Origin: an uncultured Prevotella sp.
GTDB lineage: Bacteria; Bacteroidota; Bacteroidia; Bacteroidales; Bacteroidaceae
Assembly: GCA_905234845.1 (NCBI GenBank)
Contig: CAJOIW010000005.1
Span: forward strand, 1-64,000
Direction of reading: 5' to 3'
DNA: 64,000 nucleotides
Shown: positions 18,154 through 26,937 of the stretch, in pieces
How the letters are laid out: each line of letters starts with the position of its first letter
Position numbering within the stretch: the stretch's first letter is position 1
Made by a program: the position numbers and the translations under genes
The notes under the pieces: generated by a model
The model's input: the letters and a program-made list of their open reading frames with translations, nothing else
What the model was told of the DNA's origin: nothing
Database searches by the model: none

Positions 18154-18222
18154 GGTTCGAGAATACTAAACAAAAAAAGCATTATTTGTTTTGTATTCTG
18201 CTCACTTAATCGTATCTTTGCA
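18154..18222 (+). promoter_or_regulatory. Promoter-carrying dispersed repeat type 1, copy B
   Basis: It matches 8308-8373 and embeds TTTG (18191-18194), 19 bases, TATCTTTG (18214-18221), only 24 bases before the acyltransferase start codon. A GTCGTTCAAG/CTTGACGAC palindrome precedes it. Confidence 0.65.
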
Positions 18223-18245
18223 ACTTGAAACTATTTCATGTATTG

Positions 18246-19352
18246 ATGAAACAGCGAATCGTATTTGTAGACTATATCCGCGTGGTGGCTTGCTTGATGG
18301 TGATGCTGGTACACGCAAGCGAGAATTTCTATGGCGCTGACTCTTCGGGGCTGGCTGGTAACATGTCGATGCTGGCCAATGAGCAGAACCGTTTCTGGGT
18401 AGCCTTCTGGGACGGCGGTGTGAGCCGTACGGCCGTGCCGCTGTTCATGATCATGTCGGCCTTCCTGCTTGTTCCGCTCAAGCCCGGACAGACCATGACG
18501 CAGTTCTACCGCCGCAGGTTCATGCGCATTCTGCCACCTTTCGTCTGCTTCCTGCTGCTCTACACATTCCTGCCGCTGGCATGGGGTGCGATGACGTGGG
18601 AGCAGTCGATGGCCGACCTGAAGCTGCTGCCGTTCAATTTCCCATCGATGGCGGGCCACCTGTGGTTCATGTATCCGCTCATCAGCCTCTACCTCATCAT
18701 GCCCGTGGTTTCTCCGTGGCTCGAAAAGGCATCGGCCAAGGAGGAGCGCATCTTCATCTACATCTTCGCTTTCACCACACTGATGCCCTGGCTGCGGCGG
18801 TTTGTCACGCCCGAGCTATGGGGCGAGTGTTTCTGGAACGAATATTCCGCCTTCTGGTATTGCTCAGGCTATCTGGGCTATCTCGTGCTGGCTCATTATA
18901 TCCACCGGCACATCGACTGGCCGCAGGCCAAGCGCATCCGCATCGGGGCCACATGCTTCATTGTAGGTGCCGTATTCACGGCATGGAGCTTCTGGTGGAA
19001 AGGCACACCCGGCCAGCTCATTGAGACCCCGATGCTTGAGTGGTCGTGGGAATTCTGCACACCCAACGTACTACTGGCAGCCTTCGGCGCATTCGTGCTC
19101 GGCTCTGCCATCAAGCAGCAGAAAGCCCCTGCCCTGATCACCTCGCTCTCGAAACTCTCCTTCGGCATGTACCTGATGCACATGTTCTTCCTCGCTCCCA
19201 TCGCAGCATGGATTATCGGCGGCAACGCGGCCAACCCCACCCTGCCCGTCGGCCTGGCCATCCCGGCCATTGCCGTGCTCACATTCATCTGCGCAGCCAT
19301 TACCACAAAACTGATTTCACTAATACCCGGAAGCAAATATGTTATCGGATGA
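18246..19352 (+). CDS. Acyltransferase-3 family integral membrane protein
   Basis: A 368-residue protein with about ten transmembrane segments and the acyltransferase-3 signature at the N-terminus: RIVFVDYIRVVACLMVMLVH, with the conserved R/H pair near residues 12 and 23. Such enzymes O-acylate surface polysaccharides or peptidoglycan using cytoplasmic acyl-CoA. The ATG at 18246 is chosen over a TTG seven codons upstream. The end overlaps the next gene by 14 bases. The acceptor is unknown. Confidence 0.88.
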   Translation: MKQRIVFVDYIRVVACLMVMLVHASENFYGADSSGLAGNMSMLANEQNRFWVAFWDGGVSRTAVPLFMIMSAFLLVPLKPGQTMTQFYRRRFMRILPPFVCFLLLYTFLPLAWGAMTWEQSMADLKLLPFNFPSMAGHLWFMYPLISLYLIMPVVSPWLEKASAKEERIFIYIFAFTTLMPWLRRFVTPELWGECFWNEYSAFWYCSGYLGYLVLAHYIHRHIDWPQAKRIRIGATCFIVGAVFTAWSFWWKGTPGQLIETPMLEWSWEFCTPNVLLAAFGAFVLGSAIKQQKAPALITSLSKLSFGMYLMHMFFLAPIAAWIIGGNAANPTLPVGLAIPAIAVLTFICAAITTKLISLIPGSKYVIG

Positions 19353-19659
19353 GAAAACTCGCATAGAAGAGCGCATCGTAGACGTGCTGAAGACTGTCTA
19401 CGACCCCGAGATTCCCGTAAGCATCTGGGAGCTCGGCATGATTTACAAAATAGACGTACAGGACGACGGCCATGTGGACATCGACATGACCTTCACTGCC
19501 CCCTCCTGTCCCGCAGCCGACTTCATCCTTGAGGACGTGCGCACGAAGGTGGAGAGCGTAGAAGGCGTGAAAGACACCAACGTGAACCTCGTCTTCGAGC
19601 CTGCCTGGGACCAGAGCATGATGAGCGAAGAAGCCCGCATAGAGCTAGGATTTGACTGA
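19339..19659 (+). CDS. MIP18/DUF59 family Fe-S assembly protein (SufT-like)
   Basis: A 106-residue single-domain protein with the DUF59 blocks VYDPEIPVSIWELGMIY and MTFTAPSCPAADFILEDV, the latter holding the conserved cysteine, and VNLVFEPAWDQSMMSEEAR. Family members help mature iron-sulfur proteins alongside the SUF system. It starts inside the preceding acyltransferase gene, so it is probably translationally coupled to it. No other suf gene is nearby. Confidence 0.9.
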   Translation: MLSDEKTRIEERIVDVLKTVYDPEIPVSIWELGMIYKIDVQDDGHVDIDMTFTAPSCPAADFILEDVRTKVESVEGVKDTNVNLVFEPAWDQSMMSEEARIELGFD

Positions 19660-19661
19660 GG

Positions 19662-20135
19662 AATTGATAGTTGACAATTGACAGTTGACAGTTATAATTT
19701 CTTTAGCTATATGACAGCCCTATGAAAAAGTATTATAGCATTATCCGACAGAAAGCTGATGCCTATACCAATCGCATTATCAGACTTTACAAATATTTGA
19801 CAGAACAGAAACGCGAATACATCTTATCGAAACAAATTTTGCGAAGTGGAACAAGCATCGGTGCCAATGTAGTCGAAAGCCAAAACGCACAAAGCCCTGC
19901 CGACTGGATTAACAAACTCAATATTGCACTGAAAGAAGCTGACGAAACGCGGTTTTGGTTAGAAAAACTATGTGTTGGAAATTATATTACGAAATATCAA
20001 TTCGACTCTATGACAGAAGATAACGATGAGATAATAAAAATTCTTACCAGCATCATTAAAACGAAAAAGCTGAAATTAGGACTCTATTAACAAAAGCAAT
20101 CATAACTATCAACTATCAATTATCAACTATCAATT
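19662..20135. mobile_element. Inverted-repeat-bounded unit carrying a four-helix-bundle gene
   Basis: A 34-bp tract at 19662-19695 and one at 20102-20135 are inverted copies differing at about four C/T positions; each consists of TGATAGTTGA-like subrepeats. They enclose only the 19722-20090 gene. The right repeat ends one base before the lpxH start codon. This suggests a small mobilised cassette; no transposase is present. Confidence 0.5.
19722..20090 (+). CDS. Four-helix-bundle protein of the S23/23S rRNA intervening-sequence family
   Basis: A 122-residue, helical, basic protein. The SKQILRSGTSIGANVVES block and the DWINKLNIALKEADETRFWL block are the signatures of the four-helix-bundle family first seen in 23S rRNA intervening sequences and related to Avd proteins of diversity-generating retroelements. 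They form pentameric nucleic-acid-binding barrels. No reverse transcriptase is nearby. Codon use is more AT-rich than in its neighbours, consistent with acquisition. Confidence 0.88.
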   Translation: MKKYYSIIRQKADAYTNRIIRLYKYLTEQKREYILSKQILRSGTSIGANVVESQNAQSPADWINKLNIALKEADETRFWLEKLCVGNYITKYQFDSMTEDNDEIIKILTSIIKTKKLKLGLY

Positions 20136-20136
20136 A

Positions 20137-20901
20137 ATGAAAGCTGTTTATTTTCTTTCCGACGCGCACCTTGGCTCACTGGCCATTCAGCATCGCCGGA
20201 TGCACGAGAGAAGACTTGTGCGCTTCCTTGACAACATCAAGGAAAAGGCCGCAGCCGTGTATCTGCTCGGCGACATGTTCGACTTCTGGAACGAGTATCG
20301 CTACGTGGTGCCAAAAGGCTACACCCGCTTTCTCGGAAAACTCTCCGAGCTGACCGACATGGGAGTCGAGGTGCACTACTTCACAGGCAACCACGACATC
20401 TGGACCTACGGCTATCTGGAGCGTGAGTGCGGCGTCATCCTTCACCGCCAGCCACTCACAACCGAGATATACGATAAGATATTCTACCTTGCCCACGGCG
20501 ACGGACTGGGCGACGACAGCCGACAATTCAAACTGCTGCGCTGGATGTTCCACAACCGCACATGCCAGCGACTGCTCAATGCCGTACACCCGCGCTGGGG
20601 CATGGCGTTCGGACTCAACTGGGCCCGCCACAGCTACGAGAAGCATAAAGAAAATGAACAGCCTGCCTACAAAGGCGAGGAGCATGAGCCACTCGTGGCT
20701 TTCACTAAACAGTATATGACCAATCACCCCGACGTAGACTACTATCTCTACGGACACCGCCACATCGAGCTCGACCTCATGCTCTCGCGAAAGGCCCGCA
20801 TGCTCATCCTCGGCGACTGGATCACCCAGTTCACCTACGCCGTGTTCGACGGAGAGCACCTCTTCCTCGAACAGTACATAGAGGGAGAGAGCCGACCATA
20901 G
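20137..20901 (+). CDS. lpxH: UDP-2,3-diacylglucosamine diphosphatase-like metallophosphoesterase
   Basis: A 254-residue calcineurin-like phosphoesterase. The metal-binding motifs are in order: SDAHLGS (D-x-H, residues 8-10 region), GDMFDFW, GNHDIW, AHGDGLG and YGHRHIE. Bacteroidetes LpxH homologues have this length and hydrolyse UDP-diacylglucosamine to lipid X in lipid A synthesis. Its start codon abuts the 34-bp repeat that bounds the preceding gene, so the repeat forms its entire 5' untranslated segment if transcription comes from upstream. The assignment as lpxH rather than a paralogue is by motif and length. Confidence 0.82.
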   Translation: MKAVYFLSDAHLGSLAIQHRRMHERRLVRFLDNIKEKAAAVYLLGDMFDFWNEYRYVVPKGYTRFLGKLSELTDMGVEVHYFTGNHDIWTYGYLERECGVILHRQPLTTEIYDKIFYLAHGDGLGDDSRQFKLLRWMFHNRTCQRLLNAVHPRWGMAFGLNWARHSYEKHKENEQPAYKGEEHEPLVAFTKQYMTNHPDVDYYLYGHRHIELDLMLSRKARMLILGDWITQFTYAVFDGEHLFLEQYIEGESRP

Positions 20902-20943
20902 AAACTAATAAATCCTAAAATAAACATAGAGATTTGTGCAAAA

Positions 20944-21876
20944 ATGAAAAAGATACTGTTTTCTTTACTCGTACTGTTTGCCGTGTCCGCTCGTGCACAA
21001 GTTAGCATCAGCAACCCTAAAGAGAAATTCAGCATCTCAGCTACCGTAGACGGTGTAGCCAACACTGACTACACGTGGGACACAAAGCACGGCGACAACA
21101 TCGCTGAAGGAAACATGACACATGGCATGAATGTAAAAGTAAAATCGAACGTCAATTTAGTGTCAGGTCTTGCCGGAACCATCTCAGTCGCGCCCTTCTA
21201 CAACTTCAGCACCACACAACTGCAAACCACTTGGGATGGGACACCCATGTTCGACATTCCCGACGAACATCACAACTACGGAGTCACTGTGTCAGCCCTC
21301 TTAAACATTATGCTGGGCAGCAAGGAACATGGCAAGCCCATCTCCTTCCTGGCAACCACAGCACCCAACTTTTCGGAACATGGCTATGAGAATATGTCGG
21401 GCGTGTTTGGCACGATGATACATCTCATCCGTAAACCCGACACCTACCTCGCCGTGGGTGCCATCTACTTGTACGGTTCTCTGTCGTGGCCACTTTATCC
21501 GCTGATTATCTACCGCCATGATTTCGACAACCACTGGAGCGTGAGCATGATGGAGCTGAACGACTACCTCTATTACAAAGTCACGCCCAAAATCAAATTC
21601 GCCCTCGGCACAGAACTGGTATCCGACAAAATATATTTCCGTCCCAAGAACGAACAGCTTCCCCAAAAAGCGCTCTACAGTCTTCTTTCTGAACGTGTGG
21701 GACTCTATGCCAACTGGCAGGCCACCAAGGAAATGTCAATGGAACTAAGCGCAGGTGCCAACTTACCCATCTGGGGCAGAGTGAGAGAAAGCGGACACCG
21801 ACACGTATATATGAAATTGCATGACGACGTGAAGCCTTACATCCAGATGAAAGTTAGCTACAGCATCAAGAAATAA
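20944..21876 (+). CDS. Outer-membrane beta-barrel-like protein of unknown function
   Basis: A 310-residue protein with signal peptide (residues 1-18, ending SARA). The mature part has alternating hydrophobic strands and many aromatic residues (IYLYGSLSWPLYPLIIY, WSVSMMELNDYLYYKV) and ends in a beta-strand VKPYIQMKVSYSIKK, all consistent with an outer-membrane barrel. It may belong to the DUF6268-like group, which I cannot confirm. It lies between lpxH and an SGNH hydrolase. Confidence 0.6.
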   Translation: MKKILFSLLVLFAVSARAQVSISNPKEKFSISATVDGVANTDYTWDTKHGDNIAEGNMTHGMNVKVKSNVNLVSGLAGTISVAPFYNFSTTQLQTTWDGTPMFDIPDEHHNYGVTVSALLNIMLGSKEHGKPISFLATTAPNFSEHGYENMSGVFGTMIHLIRKPDTYLAVGAIYLYGSLSWPLYPLIIYRHDFDNHWSVSMMELNDYLYYKVTPKIKFALGTELVSDKIYFRPKNEQLPQKALYSLLSERVGLYANWQATKEMSMELSAGANLPIWGRVRESGHRHVYMKLHDDVKPYIQMKVSYSIKK

Positions 21877-21911
21877 TTTACAAATTTAATAACAAGTAAA
21901 AATTATAGATT

Positions 21912-22610
21912 ATGAGAAACTGCTTTATTATGTTCATCGCCATGACAGCCATGTGTCTGTTTATGACAACCGAAGCCGACGCCCAGCGCCACGACTTCGC
22001 CAACTATCAGCGCTACGCTAAAGAGAATGCCGACCTGGGCCTGCCCAAGAAGGGCGAGAAGCGCGTTGTATTCATGGGCAACAGCATTACCGAAGGATGG
22101 GTCGCCCAGCATCGTGAGTTCTTTACCGACAACGGCTTCATCGGCCGCGGCATCAGCGGACAGACCTCCTACCAGTTCCTACTGCGCTTCCGCCAAGACG
22201 TCATCGACCTGAAGCCGCGCCTCGTTGTCATTAACTACGGCACCAACGACATCGCAGAAAACACGGGCAAGTACGACGAAGACCAGACCTTCGGCAACGT
22301 CGTCTCTATGGTCGAGCTGGCACGCGCCAACAAAATCAAGGTCATCCTCACCTCATGTCTGCCAGCAGGCGCCTTCCCCTGGCGACCGGAGATCACCGAC
22401 GCCATGGCAAAGATACGCCACCTCAACGCCCGAGTGGAAGCCTATGCCAAGGCTCACAAGATTCCTTTCGTAAACTATTTCAACGCGATGCTCTCGGCCG
22501 ACGGCACACGCATGGACACCCGCTACACTCCAGAACACGTACATCCCAATCTTGAAGGCTACAAAGTGATGGAGTCGCTCATCCTGCCCGCCATCAAGAA
22601 AGCGCTATAG
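21912..22610 (+). CDS. Secreted SGNH/GDSL hydrolase
   Basis: A 232-residue protein with signal peptide (residues 1-24). It carries the four SGNH blocks: VFMGNSITEGW (Ser nucleophile), GRGISGQTS (Gly), VVINYGTNDIAE (Asn) and the terminal HVHPNLEGY (catalytic Asp region and His). Such proteins deacetylate glycans or hydrolyse lipids; the substrate cannot be read from sequence. It is followed by a strong hairpin at 22631-22671. Confidence 0.9.
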   Translation: MRNCFIMFIAMTAMCLFMTTEADAQRHDFANYQRYAKENADLGLPKKGEKRVVFMGNSITEGWVAQHREFFTDNGFIGRGISGQTSYQFLLRFRQDVIDLKPRLVVINYGTNDIAENTGKYDEDQTFGNVVSMVELARANKIKVILTSCLPAGAFPWRPEITDAMAKIRHLNARVEAYAKAHKIPFVNYFNAMLSADGTRMDTRYTPEHVHPNLEGYKVMESLILPAIKKAL

Positions 22611-22630
22611 CCACATCGCAACCCTAAAAA

Positions 22631-22671
22631 ATTAAGTCCAGAAGTCAGTCCATTTGACTTCTGGACTTAAT
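22631..22671 (+). terminator. Terminator after the SGNH hydrolase
   Basis: ATTAAGTCCAGAAGTCA and TGACTTCTGGACTTAAT form a perfect 17-bp stem with a short loop, followed by TTCTTTG. Confidence 0.75.
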
Positions 22672-22731
22672 TCTTTGACTCAAGAAAACCAAAAAAAAAC
22701 ATTTTTCCTTCGCTTACTCAAAATTTTACAT

Positions 22732-22739
22732 TATCTTTG
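22732..22739 (+). promoter_or_regulatory. -7 box of the PASTA-protein promoter
   Basis: TATCTTTG lies 29 bases before the start codon of the PASTA gene. Confidence 0.5.
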
Positions 22740-22768
22740 CAGTGAATTTCGATTTGTAAATACGAAAA

Positions 22769-23542
22769 ATGAAAAAGTCAATACTCCTCAAAAAACTCTT
22801 CGGACCCTATCTCTGGGGCAACCTCTTGGCTGTCGGTGCCCTGACAGTGCTCATTGCCCTGGGAATCAGGTATGGGTTGGACTATTATACGCATCACGGT
22901 CAATCGACCGAGGTTCCCAACGTGAAACACAAACTCTTCAGCGATGCGAAGCGCATCCTCGACGATGCCGGACTGGACATTGAGGTGACCGATACGGGCT
23001 ACGTGAAGTCACTGCCGCCCGATGTGATTCTTGAACAGACACCTGGCGCAGGCAACATCGTGAAACCTGGAAGAACCGTCTTTGTCACCGTGAACGCATC
23101 CCATGTGCCCACTATGCCTTTGCCCGACATCATCGACAACAGCTCGTTGCGCGAGGCTTTGGCTAAGCTTGAGGGATTGGGATTCAAGGTGGCTATGCCT
23201 CAATTCATCCCTGGCGAGAAAGACTGGGTCTATGGTGTGCTCGTGAATGGCAAACATGCCGTTGCTGGCGACCCCATCTCAGTGGAAGACTCTGTAGTCG
23301 TACAGGTGGGCAACGGTCAGCGCGACATCAATGATGAGGTGCAGTATGTTGACCATGCCAACTTCGGCTATGAGGATTACAAGGACGACCTCGAGAAACT
23401 GAAACAAAGAACGCAAACACCTGAAGAGCCTCTTGACGAGCCTTCTGGCGGCGATGAACCCGAGGAGAGTGCACCCGAGGCTACGGTTGAGCCTATCGGC
23501 AGATCGCCAGAACCAGCAGCACCTGCATCACCTACGGAATAG
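22769..23542 (+). CDS. Membrane-anchored PASTA-domain protein
   Basis: A 257-residue protein with one transmembrane segment (residues 17-40) and two or three periplasmic PASTA domains (VPNVKHKLFSDAKRILDDAG ... VILEQTPGAGNIVKPGRTVFVTV, then MPLPDIIDNSSLREALAKLE ... VVVQVGNG). The C-terminal 50 residues are Pro/Glu-rich and disordered. PASTA domains bind peptidoglycan fragments; there is no kinase domain. It is one base from rluD and near ddl and murF, fitting a cell-wall context. Confidence 0.88.
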   Translation: MKKSILLKKLFGPYLWGNLLAVGALTVLIALGIRYGLDYYTHHGQSTEVPNVKHKLFSDAKRILDDAGLDIEVTDTGYVKSLPPDVILEQTPGAGNIVKPGRTVFVTVNASHVPTMPLPDIIDNSSLREALAKLEGLGFKVAMPQFIPGEKDWVYGVLVNGKHAVAGDPISVEDSVVVQVGNGQRDINDEVQYVDHANFGYEDYKDDLEKLKQRTQTPEEPLDEPSGGDEPEESAPEATVEPIGRSPEPAAPASPTE

Positions 23543-23543
23543 C

Positions 23544-24611
23544 ATGATTGACGAGGACATTGTCATCGACGATATAGAGACCACCGACGACGAACAGCTC
23601 TACGAGCACTTCCGCTTCGAGGTTGACCCAGGGCAAGCGAAGCTCCGCGTAGATAAGTATATGCAGGAGAAACTGCAACACTCGTCGCGCAGCCGTATAC
23701 AGAAAGCCGCCGACGCAGGGTCGATTCATGTGAACGGACAGCCCGTAAAGTCGAACTACAAAGTGCGTCCTGGCGATATCGTCACATTGATGCTTGGCCG
23801 GCCACGACACGACACCACTATTGAACCGGAGGATATTCCGCTCGACATTGTCTATGAGGACGACCAGCTCATAGTAGTCAATAAAGCCGCTGGCATGGTG
23901 GTACATCCAGGAGCGGGAAACTTCCACGGAACGCTTATCAATGCCGTCGCATGGCACCTACGCAACCTGCCGACGTTCGATGCCAATGACCCCGAGGTAG
24001 GTCTTGTCCACCGCATCGACAAAGACACCACCGGACTGCTCGTCGTGGCAAAAACACCTGAGGCTAAATCGAATCTCGGAAAGCAGTTCTACAACAAGAC
24101 CACCCATCGGTCGTACCTTGCTTTGGTGTGGGCGAACTTCCTCGAAGACGAGGGACGAATTGAGGGCAACATTGCCCGTGACCCACGCAACCGGTTACGC
24201 ATGACCGTGCTGCCACCCGACTCGGAAATAGGCAAGCCCGCCGTCACCCATTGGCGTATTGTAGAGCGTTTCGGTTATACCACGCTCATAGAATGTCGAC
24301 TGGAGACTGGGCGCACCCATCAGATACGTGCTCACATGAAACAAATCGGTCATCCGCTCTTCTGCGACGAGACCTATGGCGGTACCGAGATACTTCGCGG
24401 ACAACGGTCGTCGACCTATAAGGCATTCATTCAGAACTGCTTCCGCCTTTGTCCACGTCAGGCACTGCATGCCCAGACACTCGGATTCGTCCATCCCACA
24501 ACTGGCCAGCAGATGGACTTCACCTCTCCCCTGCCCGATGACCTCGATGCACTCCTCAAAAAGTGGCGGGGCTACATCAAAGGTACTGCCGATGACCCCT
24601 TCAAAGAATAA
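23544..24611 (+). CDS. rluD: RluA-family 23S rRNA pseudouridine synthase (RluD-like)
   Basis: A 355-residue enzyme with an N-terminal S4 domain (residues about 32-80, LRVDKYMQEKLQHSSRSRIQKA ... VRPGDIV, within a longer start) and the pseudouridine synthase core. The catalytic aspartate lies in HRIDKDTTGLLVVAKT; ETGRTHQIRAHM is the second family motif. RluD-type enzymes modify helix 69 of 23S rRNA. I place the start at 23544, just after the preceding stop, although the frame is open further upstream. Confidence 0.92.
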   Translation: MIDEDIVIDDIETTDDEQLYEHFRFEVDPGQAKLRVDKYMQEKLQHSSRSRIQKAADAGSIHVNGQPVKSNYKVRPGDIVTLMLGRPRHDTTIEPEDIPLDIVYEDDQLIVVNKAAGMVVHPGAGNFHGTLINAVAWHLRNLPTFDANDPEVGLVHRIDKDTTGLLVVAKTPEAKSNLGKQFYNKTTHRSYLALVWANFLEDEGRIEGNIARDPRNRLRMTVLPPDSEIGKPAVTHWRIVERFGYTTLIECRLETGRTHQIRAHMKQIGHPLFCDETYGGTEILRGQRSSTYKAFIQNCFRLCPRQALHAQTLGFVHPTTGQQMDFTSPLPDDLDALLKKWRGYIKGTADDPFKE

Positions 24612-24658
24612 TGAATAATGACCACAAATAATTATATCGGAAAATAATATAGAAAAAG

Positions 24659-25660
24659 ATGAAACAACTGAAAAAAAACATAGCCATCGTTTGCGGAGGC
24701 GATTCCTCTGAACACGATGTCTCGTTACGTTCGGCACAAGGACTCTACTCGTTTTTCGACAAGGAGCGCTACAACGTCTATATCGTTGACGTGAAAAACC
24801 AAGACTGGCACGTCAACCTCGACAACGGCATCACGGTTCCCATCGACCGCAACGATTTCTCTTTCGTCTTTGACGGCAAGGCCATTGTCTTCGACTATGC
24901 TTATATCACCATCCACGGCACACCCGGTGAAAATGGCATCATGCAGGGCTACTTTGAACTGCTCCACATCCCTTACTCCACCAGCGGCGTGCTTGTAGAG
25001 GCCATGACGTTCGACAAGTATGTTCTTAACAACTACCTCCGTTCCTACGGCATCAACGTGGCCGAAAGTATTCTACTGAGACGGGGAGAGGAAGACAAAT
25101 ACACAGAAGAGGAGATCGAGGCCCGTATCGGAATGCCCTACTTCGTAAAGCCTGCTGCCGACGGCTCCAGTTTCGGTGTATCCAAGGTAAAGAACGCCGA
25201 CCAGCTCGCTCCTGCCCTGCGTAATGCCTTCATGGAGTGCAACGAGGTAATGATAGAGCATTATCTCGACGGGACTGAGGTCACTGTAGGCTGCTACAAG
25301 ACACGTGAGAAATCGGTGGTTTTCCCCGTCACCGAAGTCGTTACCAACAACGAATTCTTCGACTACGACGCGAAATACAACGGACAAGTGCAGGAAATCA
25401 CCCCCGCACGCATCTCACCAGAACTCACTCTCGCCTTGCAGGAACAGACCAGTCGCATTTACGACATCCTGCGCTGCAACGGCATCATCCGCATCGACTA
25501 CATCGTTACAAAAGAGCCTGACGGCAGCGACAAAATCTACATGCTCGAAATTAACACCACACCCGGAATGACCCCCACCAGCTTCATTCCCCAACAGGTG
25601 CGAGCCGCAGGACTCGACATCAAAAACGTTCTTACAGAGATAGTGGAAAACCAATTTTAG
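24659..25660 (+). CDS. ddl: D-alanine--D-alanine ligase
   Basis: A 333-residue ATP-grasp enzyme. N-terminal VCGGDSSEHDVSLRSAQGL (Glu binds the first D-Ala), central YFVKPAADGSSFGVSKV, and C-terminal LEINTTPGMTPTSFIPQQ with the magnesium ligands are all present. It makes the D-Ala-D-Ala dipeptide used by MurF, whose gene lies one gene downstream. Confidence 0.96.
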   Translation: MKQLKKNIAIVCGGDSSEHDVSLRSAQGLYSFFDKERYNVYIVDVKNQDWHVNLDNGITVPIDRNDFSFVFDGKAIVFDYAYITIHGTPGENGIMQGYFELLHIPYSTSGVLVEAMTFDKYVLNNYLRSYGINVAESILLRRGEEDKYTEEEIEARIGMPYFVKPAADGSSFGVSKVKNADQLAPALRNAFMECNEVMIEHYLDGTEVTVGCYKTREKSVVFPVTEVVTNNEFFDYDAKYNGQVQEITPARISPELTLALQEQTSRIYDILRCNGIIRIDYIVTKEPDGSDKIYMLEINTTPGMTPTSFIPQQVRAAGLDIKNVLTEIVENQF

Positions 25661-25674
25661 TGTTGGCAGAGACG

Positions 25675-26937
25675 ATGAGAGACGATAACACCACATCAAA
25701 GGAATTCGACGACATCCGGCCCTATGAGGATGGAGAAGTGCGGCAGGCCTTCAACGAGCTGCTCACCGACAGGCATTTCCTCACGCTGATCCGAAGCTAT
25801 GTGCCTTGGATGCCGAAACCCCTGCTAAAAGGTCTGCTGCGGTTATCGTTCATTGGAGTGAAGACTCCGCTCGGATTTCAGAAACGCTTCATGCGCCCTG
25901 TAGTACACTATATCATCCGCAAGCACACCGACGGCTGCACCCTCGACGACACAACCATCACCCATTCCCCGACAACCATAAACCGCAAACTGTCCCCCTC
26001 CCTCGGGAAGGGGTTGGAGGTGAGTCCAAGATTCACTTTCATATCCAACCATCGAGACATCGTGCTTGACCCAGCCCTGCTCGATGTCATGCTCGTTGAC
26101 CTCCACTACCCCACCACCGTAGAGATAGGCATCGGCGACAACCTACTCATCTACCCTTGGATACGCCGAATAGTACGCATGAACAAAGCTTTTATCGTGC
26201 GTCGAGGCCTCTCACCCCGCGAGACCCTCCTTGCCAGTAAGCACATGAGTCGCTACATCCACTATGCCGTGAACGAGAAGAAAGAGAATATCTGGATTGC
26301 CCAACGCGAAGGCCGCGCCAAAGACAGCAGCGACCAGACACAAGAGGCTGTACTCAAGATGCTCGCCATGGGCAGCGACGAGCAGCAACCCGCCGACCGG
26401 CTGCGCGAACTCAACATCATCCCCCTCACCATCAGCTACGAATACGATCCCTGCGACTATCTCAAGGCACAGGAATTCCAACTCAAGCGCGACAACCCCG
26501 CCTATAAGAAAAGCCGACAAGACGACCTTGACAATATGCGCATCGGCATTCTCGGCTATAAGGGACGTGTGCATTACCATTGCGGTACACCCGTCAACCA
26601 ATGGATTGACGAACTCGGAAATCTGCCAAACACCGAATTCTATACTGCCCTTGCCCGTCACCTTGACCGCGAGATACACGCCAACTACCAGCTCTATCCC
26701 AACAATTACATCGCCGACGACCTGCTCAATAACACTGACACCCATGCCAGCCACTACACTTCCGCCGACAAACAACGCTTCGAAGAATACCTCAACGGCC
26801 AGATTGACAAAATTGACATCTCCGATAAAGATGAGGCATTCCTCCGCGAACGCCTCCTCACGATGTATGCCAATCCACTGCGCAACAAACTAAAAATAAC
26901 AACACCCACCACCCATCACCCATCACCACTTTTATGA
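25675..26937 (+). CDS. PlsC-like glycerol-3-phosphate/acylglycerophosphate acyltransferase
   Basis: A 420-residue acyltransferase with the catalytic SNHRDIVLDPALL motif and the later IWIAQREGRAKDSSD block, which binds the phosphate. It likely acylates a glycerophospholipid or other lipid precursor at the inner membrane. I choose the ATG at 25675 over GTG at 25660. Residues of about 25950-26030 (TTITHSPTTINRKLSPSLGK and a few more) interrupt the sequence just before the catalytic strand, and include a GC-rich palindrome that looks inserted in frame. It overlaps murF by four bases. Confidence 0.85.
   Translation: MRDDNTTSKEFDDIRPYEDGEVRQAFNELLTDRHFLTLIRSYVPWMPKPLLKGLLRLSFIGVKTPLGFQKRFMRPVVHYIIRKHTDGCTLDDTTITHSPTTINRKLSPSLGKGLEVSPRFTFISNHRDIVLDPALLDVMLVDLHYPTTVEIGIGDNLLIYPWIRRIVRMNKAFIVRRGLSPRETLLASKHMSRYIHYAVNEKKENIWIAQREGRAKDSSDQTQEAVLKMLAMGSDEQQPADRLRELNIIPLTISYEYDPCDYLKAQEFQLKRDNPAYKKSRQDDLDNMRIGILGYKGRVHYHCGTPVNQWIDELGNLPNTEFYTALARHLDREIHANYQLYPNNYIADDLLNNTDTHASHYTSADKQRFEEYLNGQIDKIDISDKDEAFLRERLLTMYANPLRNKLKITTPTTHHPSPLL
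25991..26023. repeat. In-frame GC-rich palindrome inside the PlsC-like gene
   Basis: TCCCCCTCCCTCGGGAAGGG continues GTTGGAGGTG: the CCCCTCCC/GGGA.GGGG arms form a hairpin like those at 52323-52361 and 52951-52984. It keeps the reading frame open. Confidence 0.5.

Noticed and set aside
19722..20090. Accessory protein (Avd) of a diversity-generating retroelement
   Set aside because: No reverse transcriptase, template repeat or variable repeat is present nearby; only the four-helix-bundle family is shared.
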